From: Rhizobium sp. ICMP 5592
GTDB taxonomy: Bacteria; Pseudomonadota; Alphaproteobacteria; Rhizobiales; Rhizobiaceae
Length of the DNA: 64,000 bases
Direction of reading: 5' to 3'
Assembly: GCF_009498525.1 (NCBI RefSeq)
Contig: NZ_QSNT01000001.1
Coordinates: 487,032-551,031, forward strand
Both the position numbers and the translations under genes were made by a program. Positions 1-9,812 of the stretch are shown here, piece by piece (the stretch's first letter is position 1; each line of letters opens with the position of its first letter). Below the pieces are notes generated by a model. It ran no database searches. It was not told where the DNA came from and saw only the letters and a list, made by a program, of their open reading frames with translations.

Positions 1-1
1 G

Positions 2-1186
2 CCGACGGCCCGTCCTCAGAAGACGGCGCCCTCCTATGATATTCTCACCAAGCATGGCGCGGTGTGGAGTGTCCTGAACGGCTGGGAAATGCCGAACTGG
101 TTCGCACCCGAGGGTGTCGAGGCCAGAGATCAGAACAGCTGGCGCTGGACGGAGAAGGGCAAGTATGTCGGTGAGGAAGTCCATGCTGTGCGCAACGCCG
201 TTGGCCTCGTCGAAATGACGCCGATGACGAAATTCGAGATTTCCGGTCCGGGTGTCGAGGCCTGGCTCGATGGCATCCTCGCCAACCGCCTGCCGAAAGT
301 CGGCCGCGTCAATCTCAGCCATCATTTGACCAGGAACGGCGGCGTCCAGGCGGAGTACATCGTCTCTCGCCTCGAAGACGGTACATTCTACCTGATTTCC
401 ACGCCGCGCGCCGAGCGCTGGAACTTCGACGATCTGTCGAAACTTCTGCCGAAGGATGGGACAGTGCAATTGCGGAATACAACGAATGAGCGCGGTTGCT
501 TCACCATCGTCGGACCCAAAGCGCGAGAGGTACTGCAAGGCCTCACCGAGATGGATCTCTCCAACGAGGCCTTTCCGTGGTTCGGGGTCAAGTCGGGCAC
601 GGTCGGTCTTGCCACTGACGTCCGGCTGCTGCGGGTGAACTATGAGGGTGAACTCGGATGGGAGCTTTATCATCCACTTTGCTACCAGCGTCATCTCCTC
701 GAAGCCCTGCTGGCGGCGGGCGGGCCGCACGGCTTGCGCCTGATCGGTCTGCAGGCGCTGGAATCGCTCCGGCTGGAAAAATCCTATCGCGCCATGTATC
801 GCGATATGAACCCGGAACTGACGGCCTGGGAGAGCGGCCTCGACCGCTTCATTCGCCTCGACAAGGGCGAGTTCATCGGTAAGCAGGCGCTGTTGCGACA
901 GAAAGAACAGGGCGTCAAACAGCGTTCGGTTACCATCAGCATCGACACGGATGGAGCAAGCTCGCTCATCCATGAAGGGGTCTATCGCAACGGCAAGCTT
1001 GCCGGCCGCATCACCTCCGGCGGCTATGCCTACACGCTCGGCTGCGATGTCGCTTTCGCACTGCTGCCGGTCGAGCTTGGCAATCCCGGCATCGAGCTCG
1101 AAGTGCCGATTCTTGGAGAGATGCGCAAGGCGCGCGTGATCGCTGAATCACCCTATGATCCCGATGCCCTGCGCGGTCGCATGTGA
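2..1186 (+). CDS. Dimethylglycine/sarcosine dehydrogenase-type protein, C-terminal aminomethyltransferase part (5' end outside window)
   Basis: The reading frame is open from the first bases, so the gene begins before the window. An in-frame GTG at 62 is not the start, because the residues before it (YDILTKHGAVW) already follow the pattern seen in DMGDH-like enzymes, leading into GWEMPNWFAP. What is visible is a GcvT folate-binding domain (for example ERGCFTIVGPKAREVL and GELGWELY) followed by the C-terminal barrel (FIGKQALL, then GRITSGGYAYTLGCDVAFALLP). In this family an N-terminal FAD domain oxidises an N-methyl amine and the C-terminal part passes the one-carbon unit to tetrahydrofolate. 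The FAD domain is outside the window, so the substrate cannot be named. It ends 37 bp from the convergent stop of the peptide-transporter ATPase gene. Confidence 0.8.
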   Translation, partial: PTARPQKTAPSYDILTKHGAVWSVLNGWEMPNWFAPEGVEARDQNSWRWTEKGKYVGEEVHAVRNAVGLVEMTPMTKFEISGPGVEAWLDGILANRLPKVGRVNLSHHLTRNGGVQAEYIVSRLEDGTFYLISTPRAERWNFDDLSKLLPKDGTVQLRNTTNERGCFTIVGPKAREVLQGLTEMDLSNEAFPWFGVKSGTVGLATDVRLLRVNYEGELGWELYHPLCYQRHLLEALLAAGGPHGLRLIGLQALESLRLEKSYRAMYRDMNPELTAWESGLDRFIRLDKGEFIGKQALLRQKEQGVKQRSVTISIDTDGASSLIHEGVYRNGKLAGRITSGGYAYTLGCDVAFALLPVELGNPGIELEVPILGEMRKARVIAESPYDPDALRGRM

Positions 1187-1223
1187 GTGTCGGACAGCGA
1201 GAAGTGTATGGCCATGGCTGTTT

Positions 1224-2945
1224 TCACAGCTTGGGTATCAAGCGCAAAAGTTGCTGCGTGTAGGGGTGCTGCGGGTTCTGGAAGAGGTCATCCGCCGAAG
1301 CCGTTTCGCAGAGCTGCCCCTGGTTCATGACGGCGATCCGGTCGCACATCTGGCGGACCACCGGCAGATCGTGGCTGATGAACAGGATGGTCAAACCCAG
1401 CGTCTCCTGAAGGTCTTTCAGGAGATTGAGGATCTGTGCCTGTATCGATACGTCGAGCGCCGAGGTGGGTTCGTCGCAAATCAGGAACCGTGGTCTCGTC
1501 GCCAATGCGCGGGCGATGGAGATGCGCTGGCGCTGGCCGCCGGAGAACTCGTGCGGGAACTTCCGGCCCGCCTCTTTGCCGAGGCCGACGAGATCGAGGA
1601 GATCGGCGACCATGGCCTGGGTCTCGGCACCTGTGGCAGCCAGGCGATGATGCCGGATCGGTTCGGCGACGATCGCGTCCACCCGCATGCGGGGATTGAG
1701 CGAGGAGTAGGGATCCTGGAAAATCATCTGGATCTGGCGATGAAAGGCCTGGCGCACGCTGCCCCCGCCGATAGCCGCGAGATCCTCGCCCTTGAATGTC
1801 ACTCTGCCGGAGGAGGGGCGGCAGAGTCCGGAAAGAACGCGCGCAACCGTCGATTTGCCGCTGCCGGACTCGCCCACCAGCCCCAGAACCTCGCCTGTCC
1901 GGATATCGAGATTGAATTCCTTTACCGCGTCGAAAACGGTCCTGTCGCGCGCCAGAAGCGCGCGGCGGGTCACGAAGGTCACGCCCAGGTTCTCGATGGA
2001 GATCAGCGGCCGGTCACTCGCCTTTTCAACGGCATCGTCCGTTTTGCGGCCGAGCCAATGGGTGCTGGCGTCGAAGCCGGCGGCCTGCGAAGCCTCGGTC
2101 TTTCCATAGCTGGCCTCCGGGAAGCGATGCAGCTTGATATCGGCGCGCGGCACGGCGCCGATGAGGCTGCGGGTATAATCGTGCCGGGGCGCGTGGATGA
2201 TCTGATGCGTTTCACCGGTCTCCACGATGTTGCCCCGGTACATCACGGCGACGCGGTTCGTGGTCTCGGCGATGACGCCCATGTCGTGCGTTACAAGGAT
2301 GACGCCGGCATTGCGCTCGGTGGCCAGTCGCTTGATCAGCTTAAGGATCTGCGCCTGCACCGATACATCAAGGGCCGTCGTCGGCTCGTCCGCGATAATC
2401 AGATCCGGATCCGTGCAGAGAGCGAGCGCGATCACCACACGCTGACGCATGCCGCCTGAAAACTGATGCGGATATTGCCGCATCCGCGTCTCGGCACCTG
2501 AAATCCCGACGGTAGTCAAAAGCTCGGCCGCTTTCGAATTGGCGGCTTTGGCGCTCATCGGCGTGTGGGCGCGAATGGTTTCCACCAGCTGGCGGCCGAT
2601 CGTGTAGAGCGGGTTCAGGCTCGTCATCGGATCCTGGAAGATCATCGAAATGCGCGTGCCGCGGATCGCGCGCATGCGCCGCTCGTCAGATGGATCGAGC
2701 ACTTCGCCATCGAGTTCTATCGTTCCGGCCGTGATGCGGCCCGGCTGGTCGAGCAGGCCCATGATCGCGCTGCCGATCGTGCTTTTCCCCGCGCCGGATT
2801 CCCCGACAAGGCCGAGAATCTCGCTGCGGCGAACTACCAGGTCGATGTTCTCGACCGCGACGAAGGTGCGGTTCCAGGCGGGATATTCGACCTTGATGCC
2901 GGATAAGGAAAGCAGCGGAGGCTTGTCTGAGATTTCTGCGGTCAT
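1224..2945 (-). CDS. Dipeptide/oligopeptide ABC transporter, fused DppD-DppF ATPase
   Basis: This single 573-residue chain holds two complete ABC cassettes. The first has Walker A GESGAGKST near residue 49, signature SGGMRQR near 163 and Walker B ADEPTTALD near 185. The second has GESGSGKST near 358, SGGQRQR near 468 and CDEPTSALD near 490. Peptide and nickel importers usually need two different ATPases, and this gene supplies both. It would energise the permeases encoded just upstream. I chose the ATG at 2945, 10 bp after the permease stop; a longer frame would run into the permease gene without family support. It is the last gene of the four-gene minus-strand operon. Substrate is unknown; the facing enzymes suggest a peptide, an N-acyl amino acid or an amine. 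Confidence 0.9.
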   Translation of the reverse strand: MTAEISDKPPLLSLSGIKVEYPAWNRTFVAVENIDLVVRRSEILGLVGESGAGKSTIGSAIMGLLDQPGRITAGTIELDGEVLDPSDERRMRAIRGTRISMIFQDPMTSLNPLYTIGRQLVETIRAHTPMSAKAANSKAAELLTTVGISGAETRMRQYPHQFSGGMRQRVVIALALCTDPDLIIADEPTTALDVSVQAQILKLIKRLATERNAGVILVTHDMGVIAETTNRVAVMYRGNIVETGETHQIIHAPRHDYTRSLIGAVPRADIKLHRFPEASYGKTEASQAAGFDASTHWLGRKTDDAVEKASDRPLISIENLGVTFVTRRALLARDRTVFDAVKEFNLDIRTGEVLGLVGESGSGKSTVARVLSGLCRPSSGRVTFKGEDLAAIGGGSVRQAFHRQIQMIFQDPYSSLNPRMRVDAIVAEPIRHHRLAATGAETQAMVADLLDLVGLGKEAGRKFPHEFSGGQRQRISIARALATRPRFLICDEPTSALDVSIQAQILNLLKDLQETLGLTILFISHDLPVVRQMCDRIAVMNQGQLCETASADDLFQNPQHPYTQQLLRLIPKL

Positions 2946-2955
2946 CTTGAAGCCT

Positions 2956-3881
<926 letters not shown>

Positions 3882-3885
<4 letters not shown>

Positions 3886-4871
3886 GGCGATGCCCTCCCG
3901 CCAGTACTATCGACGCGCAGGCGCGGATCGACGGCATAATAGAGAAGATCGACGGTGAGATTGATGACGATGAAGATCAGCGCCACCATGAGCAGATAGG
4001 TCGACATCACCGGGATGTCCGCCGTCGATATCGACTGCAGGAAGAGCAGGCCGATCCCGGGCCATTGAAACACGCTCTCCGTGATGATGCCGAAGGCAAT
4101 GATGGAGCCCAGCTGCATGCCGGCGACGGTCATGACCGGTACGAGCGTATTCTTGAGCGCATGGCCGAAATTGATCGACCGTTCGCTCAGTCCCCGAGCG
4201 CGTGCGAATTTGATGAAATCCGCCCGCAGCACGTCGATCATTTCCGAGCGGACGAGCCGCATGATGAAGGTCAATTGAAAAAGAGCGAGCGTGAAGGCCG
4301 GCATCAGGATCGACTTCCATCCGGACACGGTCAGCAACCCAGTCGTCCACCAGCCCAAATGAACGGTCTCACCGCGCCCAAAGGTGGGTAGCCAGGCGAG
4401 TTCGACGCCGAAGAGGAGGATGAGCATGATGCCGATGAAAAAGGTCGGCAGCGAAATGCCGGCAAGCGAGACGACGAGAAAGACGCGGCTCAGCCAGCGT
4501 GTGGGATAGAGCGCCGTATAGATACCCATCGGAATGCCGGCGAGCGCGGCAAACAGGAAAGCCATGATGCTAAGCTCGAGGGTGGCGGGCAGACGTTCGG
4601 CCAGGAGCGATCCCACCGGCTGGCCCATCTGATAGGATATGCCGAAATTACCCTGCAACACCTGCATGACGAAACGAGCAAACTGGACAGGCACGGGATC
4701 GTTGAGACCCAGCTGCTGACGCAGCGCCGCACGCTCGGCCAGCGTCGTCTCCTGCCCGACCATTTGTGCGACGGGATCGCCGATGTAGCGAAACATCAGG
4801 AAGGCAAGCATGGCGACCGCCAAAAGGACGATGGCGGATTGCAGGAGCCGGCGCAGAAAGTAGTTCGTCAT
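3882..4871 (-). CDS. Dipeptide-type ABC transporter permease (DppB family)
   Basis: The product is a 329-residue inner-membrane permease. From the ATG at 4871 it begins MTNYFLRRLLQS, the usual DppB start with one N-terminal helix, followed by the periplasmic region (FRYIGDPVAQMVGQ) and five further hydrophobic segments. The ATPase-docking loop reads FIKFARARGLSERSINFGHA. A longer frame reaching 4931 adds about twenty residues with no family support. It lies between the binding-protein gene (about 110 bp upstream) and the DppC-type gene, which it overlaps by four bases. Confidence 0.9.
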
Positions 4872-4979
4872 CACAGCCTCGCTGTGTAGCGCTTCCTTGC
4901 CTGTGGTCCGGCGGAATGGGAAGCAAATCAAGCGGCGGCCTCCGCCCGAGATAAAAATCCGGGCGGAAGCTTTGAGGCA

Positions 4980-6608
4980 TTATTTGGTGATCTTGACGTA
5001 ACGCCAGTCGAAGACGTCGTCGGCGCGCTGCTTGAGCTCGATGCCATCCCGCACACCCCAGGCGAGCCATTGCTGATGCAGCGGCAGATAGGCGATGTCG
5101 CCGGTGGTGATCGTCCAGACCTGCTTGATGAGGTCGTTGCGCTTCGTCTGGTCGGTCTCCTTGAGGATTTGCTCGGCGAGCTTGTCGACTTCCGGATTGC
5201 AATAGCCGCCATAGTTCGACTTGCCGTTCGTCACCTTGTCGCGTTCGCCCTCGGCCCAAACCTCGGAGGATGGAGAAACGCGCGGGCACTGATGCAGCGA
5301 ATTGATCGGCGCCCAGCTGTCGAAGCTCGGAGGTGTCGAGCCGATGAGGCCGAGGCTGAAGTCGAGCTTGGGCGCCAGAACCTTTTCGAAGAATTTCGAT
5401 TTGGTCTGCGCGTTGACCTTCACCTTGATACCGACCTTCGCGAACATATTGCCGACGGCGACGCAGATCGCTTCGTCGTTGACGTAACGGTCGTTCGGGC
5501 AATCCAGCCCGATCTCGAAGCCATCAGGATAACCCGCCTCGGCGAGAAGCGCCTTCGCCTTCGCCGGATCGTAAGGGATGCGCTTGAAGCTGGGATCAGA
5601 ACCGTTGATGCCGGGGGCCACCATCAGGGCAGTCGGGGTGGACATGCCGCGCATGACCTTGCTCTTCAGCGCCTCGATATCGATCGCGCGGTAAAGCGCC
5701 TCGCGGACGCGGTGATCCTTGAGCGGGTTCTTGCCCTTGATGTTGGAATAGAGAAGTTCGGGGCGAAATTGGTCCATGAAGATATAGACCGTGCGTAACT
5801 CCGGACCGGTGATCACTTTCGTGCCGGGATTGGCCTTGATGCGGTCGATGTCCTGAAGGGGAACCGGCGTGATCATGTCCAATTGGCCGGAAAGCAGAGC
5901 TGCGACGCGTGTCGCCGAATTCGGGATCGGGGTGAAGATGACATCCGTCACGTTATCCTGACGCGATGATGCTCCCCACCAGTCGGGATTGGCAACCAGC
6001 ACGGTCTTGATGCCCGGTTCTCGCGATGTAAGCTTGAATGCTCCGGTCCCATTCTCGTTCAGGGTTGCGAAGCTTTCCTCGCCGCCGGCCTTTTGCGGGC
6101 CGTGGTCATTGTGCTTCTCGGCCCATGCCTTCGACATCATGTACCAGTTGCCCCACTGGTAATAGATGATCGGGTTCGGCGCATCGGTGACGAAATCGAC
6201 GGTGTAGTCGTCCACCTTGATGACTTTGGTATCTGGCGAAAGGCGGTTCTTGAAATCCGAACCGGGGGCACGGAGGCGTTCAGCGGAGAACAGAACGTCA
6301 TCGGCCGTAAACGGGCTGCCGTCGTGGAACTTCACGCCCTTGCGGAGGTGGAACCGCCAATGGGTCGGCGAAAGCGTTTCCCAGCTCTCGGCCAGCGCCG
6401 GCTCGATCGACAGGTCGGCCGCGCGCCGGACCAGACCTTCGTAGACATTGCCGAGAAAGCCCGAACTGAAGGTCTCGTCGATGACGTAGGGATCGAAGGA
6501 GGTGACGTCTCCCTGCGCGCCGAAACGCAATGTCTCGGAATGCGCAGGCAGGACTGAACTGGCAAGCAGACCGGCCGCCAATATGGCGTAAATTCTGAAT
6601 TTCTGCAT
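4980..6608 (-). CDS. Peptide-type ABC transporter substrate-binding protein (SBP_bac_5 family)
   Basis: The 542-residue product starts with a Sec signal peptide (MQKFRIYAILAAGLLASS, cleavage likely after AHS) and continues as a family 5 solute-binding protein: the N-terminal lobe has LRFGAQGDVTSFDPY, then WRFHLRKGVKFHDGSPF, which is diagnostic for DppA/OppA-like proteins. I chose the ATG at 6608 because the signal peptide begins there and an AGAGGGGAA ribosome site precedes it; a longer frame to 6734 runs through the promoter region. It is the first gene of the operon and acts in the periplasm. The ligand cannot be read from the sequence. Confidence 0.9.
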   Translation of the reverse strand: MQKFRIYAILAAGLLASSVLPAHSETLRFGAQGDVTSFDPYVIDETFSSGFLGNVYEGLVRRAADLSIEPALAESWETLSPTHWRFHLRKGVKFHDGSPFTADDVLFSAERLRAPGSDFKNRLSPDTKVIKVDDYTVDFVTDAPNPIIYYQWGNWYMMSKAWAEKHNDHGPQKAGGEESFATLNENGTGAFKLTSREPGIKTVLVANPDWWGASSRQDNVTDVIFTPIPNSATRVAALLSGQLDMITPVPLQDIDRIKANPGTKVITGPELRTVYIFMDQFRPELLYSNIKGKNPLKDHRVREALYRAIDIEALKSKVMRGMSTPTALMVAPGINGSDPSFKRIPYDPAKAKALLAEAGYPDGFEIGLDCPNDRYVNDEAICVAVGNMFAKVGIKVKVNAQTKSKFFEKVLAPKLDFSLGLIGSTPPSFDSWAPINSLHQCPRVSPSSEVWAEGERDKVTNGKSNYGGYCNPEVDKLAEQILKETDQTKRNDLIKQVWTITTGDIAYLPLHQQWLAWGVRDGIELKQRADDVFDWRYVKITK

Positions 6609-6687
6609 TTCGCATTCCCCTCTTTGCGGAAATATCTGCACCATGGCGGACAGGTCCGCACTGATGGATATTTTCCTATATTTTGCG

Positions 6688-6718
6688 ATTATAGTAAGAG
6701 AGTTTGCATCATCGTCAA
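6688..6718 (-). promoter_or_regulatory. Candidate promoter of the peptide-transporter operon
   Basis: On the minus strand a TTGACG box (6713-6718) and a perfect TATAAT box (6688-6693) are separated by 19 bp, slightly longer than ideal. The start of the binding-protein gene lies about 80 bp downstream. The -35 box falls inside one arm of the 10-bp inverted repeat that also covers the facing promoter. Confidence 0.45.
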
Positions 6719-6760
6719 CGGATTTCTGTAGCAAATAATATCAAAATCGATTGACGATGA
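6709..6760. promoter_or_regulatory. Inverted repeat covering both divergent -35 boxes (candidate RpiR operator)
   Basis: TCATCGTCAA at 6709-6718 and its exact reverse complement TTGACGATGA at 6751-6760 flank a 32-bp AT-rich spacer. Each arm contains the -35 hexamer of one of the two divergent promoters. A dimeric regulator bound to both arms could control both operons; the adjacent RpiR-family gene is the obvious candidate. The repeat is seen directly; the regulator assignment is inference. Confidence 0.5.
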
Positions 6761-6778
6761 GGAAATCTATCATATTCT
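6751..6778 (+). promoter_or_regulatory. Candidate promoter of the RpiR-regulator operon
   Basis: TTGACG (6751-6756) and TATTCT (6773-6778) are separated by 16 bp and lie about 20 bp before the GTG start of the RpiR-type gene. This predicts a very short leader. Confidence 0.45.
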
Positions 6779-6797
6779 AAAAGAAAACGAGGCGAGC

Positions 6798-7679
6798 GTG
6801 ACGATCAAGGATATTCTCAGCGGTAACGAAGTGAAGCTGACGTCGGCTGAGAAAAAGGCCGTCAGGACATTGCTCGGCAATTATCCGGCCGCGGGCCTAG
6901 GGACGGTCGCCGGATTTGCATCGCGCGCAGGCGTCAGCGTCCCCACGATCCTTCGTCTCGTGACCAAGCTGGGGTACGGCGGCTATGCGGCGTTCCAGAA
7001 GGATCTGATCGAGGACGTTAGCGAACAGTTGAATTCGCCGCTATCCATGATCGACACCCGTGCCGCCGCTACAGGCTCCGACGACATCTATGTCAGCATC
7101 ATGCACAATCTGGCGGACGCGCTGCGCCAGACCGCGGCGGCGTATCGCAAACAGGATTTCGATGCGCTCCTTGATCTCCTCAGCGATGAACGGCTCGCCG
7201 TTTATTGTATTGGTGGACGCTTCAGTTCGGTCCTTGCGCAGAGGCTCTGGATGCATCTGAGCCAGCTTCGCCCCGGCGTCTCTTTCATCGAGACGCTTTC
7301 GGCGCGGCTTTTCGATCGTGTCATCGATTTCAACAGCCAGACGACGCTCATTGTTTTCGACTACCGCCGCTATCAGAGCGATGTGGTCGAGTTTGCCCGG
7401 CTTGCCAAGGAAGCGCGGGCGCGCATCGTCCTGTTCACCGATCGCTGGATGTCTCCGATCAGCAATTTTGCCGACCATGTGCTGGTCTCGCCGGTCGAGA
7501 CGCTGTCGGCCTATGATTCCAAGGTCGTGGCCTTCGCGCAATGCGAAGCGATCATCGCCTCCCTTGTGAAGCGCAGCCCCGACAAGATTCGCGAGCGGCT
7601 TGCGACGATCGAAGCCCTGCGCCGCAAGGGCGAAATGCAAATACACCAGACAGAAGTAAACGATGACAAGAAAACCTGA
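6798..7679 (+). CDS. RpiR-family transcriptional regulator (HTH plus SIS domain)
   Basis: The 293-residue product has the RpiR helix-turn-helix at about residues 1-77, with the recognition region AGVSVPTILRLVTKLGYGGY, and a SIS sugar-phosphate-isomerase-like sensor domain at about 130-260 (LAVYCIGGRFSSVLAQRLW; TTLIVFDYRRY; RARIVLFTDRW). SIS domains in this family usually sense a phosphorylated or small catabolic intermediate. The start is a GTG preceded by GAGG. The gene faces the peptide transporter and leads three enzyme genes; it overlaps the next gene by 17 bp. It probably controls both directions through the inverted repeat in the shared promoter region. Confidence 0.88.
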   Translation: MTIKDILSGNEVKLTSAEKKAVRTLLGNYPAAGLGTVAGFASRAGVSVPTILRLVTKLGYGGYAAFQKDLIEDVSEQLNSPLSMIDTRAAATGSDDIYVSIMHNLADALRQTAAAYRKQDFDALLDLLSDERLAVYCIGGRFSSVLAQRLWMHLSQLRPGVSFIETLSARLFDRVIDFNSQTTLIVFDYRRYQSDVVEFARLAKEARARIVLFTDRWMSPISNFADHVLVSPVETLSAYDSKVVAFAQCEAIIASLVKRSPDKIRERLATIEALRRKGEMQIHQTEVNDDKKT

Positions 7680-8493
7680 CGGTGCGGCTCCAACAGAGTG
7701 CAGCTTTGAAGTGCTTAATCCCGGCGGTTCGTTTTCGGGTCTGATTGTCTGCGATCATGCAAGCAGCGAAGTGCCTGCGGAATATCGAAATCTCGGTCTG
7801 AGCAAGGAAGATCTCAACAAGCATATCGGGATCGATATCGGCATTGCGGACGTCGTCCGAACGCTTTGCCAGAGGCTGGATGCCACCGCCGTGCTCACCC
7901 GCTATTCGCGACTGCTGCTCGACTGCAATCGCTGGATCGAGGACCCGAGGCTCATCCTTGCCGAGAGCGATGGAATCCTCGTTCCGGGAAACTCTGATGT
8001 GAGCGAGGCAGAGAAAGCACAGCGCGTTGAAGCCTATTTCTGGCCCTATCATGGGGCGGTGAGCGAAGCGCTGACGAACCTTCTCGCCCGCGAACAACAT
8101 CCCTTCATCGTCTCCCTGCACAGCTGTACGCGCAGGCTGGGAGAAGAGCTTCGCCCCTGGGATGCAGGAACCATATGGCACGAGAGCAATGTCCTGTCCG
8201 ATGCGCTGATCGCGGCCCTTGCGCAACGCGGCGACCTCAAGCTCGGAGACAACCGACCCTATTCCGGGATCGGCGGCACCTTCACCATCGACTATCACAG
8301 CTGGAGCACCGGCATTCCGGCCTGCGGGCTGGAAGTCACCAACGATCTTCTAGCAACCCTGGAAAGCCGGTCGGAGTGGAGCGATCGTTTGACGGACGCT
8401 CTGGGCGACCTCGCCTCCTCGCGCGCCGGCCTATGGAACAAGCACAACGGTATCGAGCGGGCCTCCTCGCCGCTCCACCTTTCCGCAAGTTGA
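7663..8493 (+). CDS. N-formylglutamate amidohydrolase-family protein
   Basis: The 276-residue product matches the FGase family: LIVCDHASSEVPAEYRNLGL at the N-terminus (Asp-His of the metal site), HIGIDIGIADVVRTL, TRYSRLLLDCNRW, and FIVSLHSCTRR in the middle. Characterised members (HutG type) hydrolyse N-formyl-L-glutamate to glutamate and formate in histidine breakdown, but no hut genes are near. In this operon it more likely removes a formyl or other acyl group from a product of the neighbouring oxidases. It begins inside the regulator's last codons, so translation may be coupled. Confidence 0.8.
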   Translation: MTRKPDGAAPTECSFEVLNPGGSFSGLIVCDHASSEVPAEYRNLGLSKEDLNKHIGIDIGIADVVRTLCQRLDATAVLTRYSRLLLDCNRWIEDPRLILAESDGILVPGNSDVSEAEKAQRVEAYFWPYHGAVSEALTNLLAREQHPFIVSLHSCTRRLGEELRPWDAGTIWHESNVLSDALIAALAQRGDLKLGDNRPYSGIGGTFTIDYHSWSTGIPACGLEVTNDLLATLESRSEWSDRLTDALGDLASSRAGLWNKHNGIERASSPLHLSAS

Positions 8494-8505
8494 CGAGAGC
8501 ACGCT

Positions 8506-9786
8506 ATGACCAAGATCGGAAGCCTGTACGAAGACACGGCGCCGCCACCGCCGTCAACGGAACGTTTGCAGGGCGACCATGACGCCGATTTCGTCGTCAT
8601 CGGTGCCGGTTACACCGGTCTGAGTGCCGCCATCCATGCCGCCAAGCGCGGTGTCCGGACGATCGTGGTCGAGGCGAACGGTGTAGGTCACGGCGGTTCC
8701 GGCCGCAATCACGGCCACTGCGTTCCGGTTCTCGGCTTCATCAATCCTGAGAAAGCGGTCGAGACGCTGGGCAAGGAGCGCGGGGACCGCTTCACGCGGA
8801 TCGTGACCGATTCCGCCGCGAAGGTTTTTTCGCTGGTGCGGGAATACGGCATCGATTGCGAGGCGGCGCAGACGGGCGCATTACAGCTTGCCCATAGCCC
8901 GGAAGCAACTTCCATCTCGACCCGCCAGCATGCCTTTTATGAACGCCTGGGAAAGAATCCGCTTCTGCTCGACCGTGCCCAGGCCGTGGCGATGACCGGT
9001 TCCGAGAGCTTTCACGGTGGCTGGATGCATCCGGATGGCGGGCATCTCAATCCGCTCGCCTTCGTTCGTGGCCTCGCTGCGGCGGCGATAAGTGAGGGTG
9101 TCGAGATCTATACGCACTCGCCGGTAACATCGATCGAGCGCAACGGCGGCGTCTGGGTGGTGAACGGCCCGGCGGGCAGGGTCCGGGCAAAGCGCGTCGG
9201 CATCGCCACCAACGCCTATACGGCCGGACTGTTTGCGCCGCTCGGGCGGTCCTTCTTCCTGATGTCGTCCTATGCGATCGCCAGCGAGCCGATTGATCCC
9301 GAGCTCAGAAAAACGATCCTTCCGGGCAACCAGAGCGTCGGTGATACGCGCCCCGATGTGCGCTATTTCCGCTTCGACAGGCAGAATCGCCTTGTTCTCG
9401 GCGGGCTTGTGGAACCGGTGCTGGGAACCAATTTCGAAAAGACGACAGCCTTCATGGCAAAACGGATGAAAAATCTGTTTCCGCAACTCCATGACTTGAA
9501 GTGGCGGCACCACTGGACCGGCAAGCTTGCGATCAACCTGGATCGTACGCCGCATCTCTACAATCCGGCCGAGGGTCTTTTCGCGCTCGTCGGCTATTCC
9601 GGGCGCGGCGTGCCGACAGCAACCGCGCTCGGCGAAATCCTGGGCGAAGCGGGCTGCGGAATGGCGGCGCGGGATCTGCCCATGGAGATTTCGGAGCTGA
9701 AAAGCCTTCCGACCGCGCCTCTCTTGTCCACTCTCGTGCCGCTGTTGCGCGGGCCTATCAATCGTCTCCGCTCCCGCTGGCAGTGA
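8506..9786 (+). CDS. FAD-dependent amine/amino-acid oxidoreductase (DAO family)
   Basis: The product has 426 residues. A dinucleotide-binding motif VVIGAGYTGLSAAIHAAKRG lies near residue 30, followed by the acidic residue of VVEANGVGHGGSGRN, which is typical of the DadA/PuuB/OrdL branch. The C-terminal FAD pattern (LFALVGYSGRGVPTATALG) is also present. Relatives oxidise gamma-glutamylputrescine, glycine or other secondary amines with release of H2O2. It sits between the FGase-like gene and an aldehyde dehydrogenase gene, so a plausible route is amine to aldehyde to acid. The substrate is inferred only as an amine or N-substituted amino acid. Confidence 0.85.
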   Translation: MTKIGSLYEDTAPPPPSTERLQGDHDADFVVIGAGYTGLSAAIHAAKRGVRTIVVEANGVGHGGSGRNHGHCVPVLGFINPEKAVETLGKERGDRFTRIVTDSAAKVFSLVREYGIDCEAAQTGALQLAHSPEATSISTRQHAFYERLGKNPLLLDRAQAVAMTGSESFHGGWMHPDGGHLNPLAFVRGLAAAAISEGVEIYTHSPVTSIERNGGVWVVNGPAGRVRAKRVGIATNAYTAGLFAPLGRSFFLMSSYAIASEPIDPELRKTILPGNQSVGDTRPDVRYFRFDRQNRLVLGGLVEPVLGTNFEKTTAFMAKRMKNLFPQLHDLKWRHHWTGKLAINLDRTPHLYNPAEGLFALVGYSGRGVPTATALGEILGEAGCGMAARDLPMEISELKSLPTAPLLSTLVPLLRGPINRLRSRWQ

Positions 9787-9812
9787 GTGGCGGAAATCGA
9801 GGTATCATTCCC

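Noticed and set aside
1155..2459. 434-codon open frame on the plus strand
   Set aside because: It lies antisense to the fused peptide-transporter ATPase, whose cassettes are complete. Its protein has no family features and it starts inside the preceding gene.
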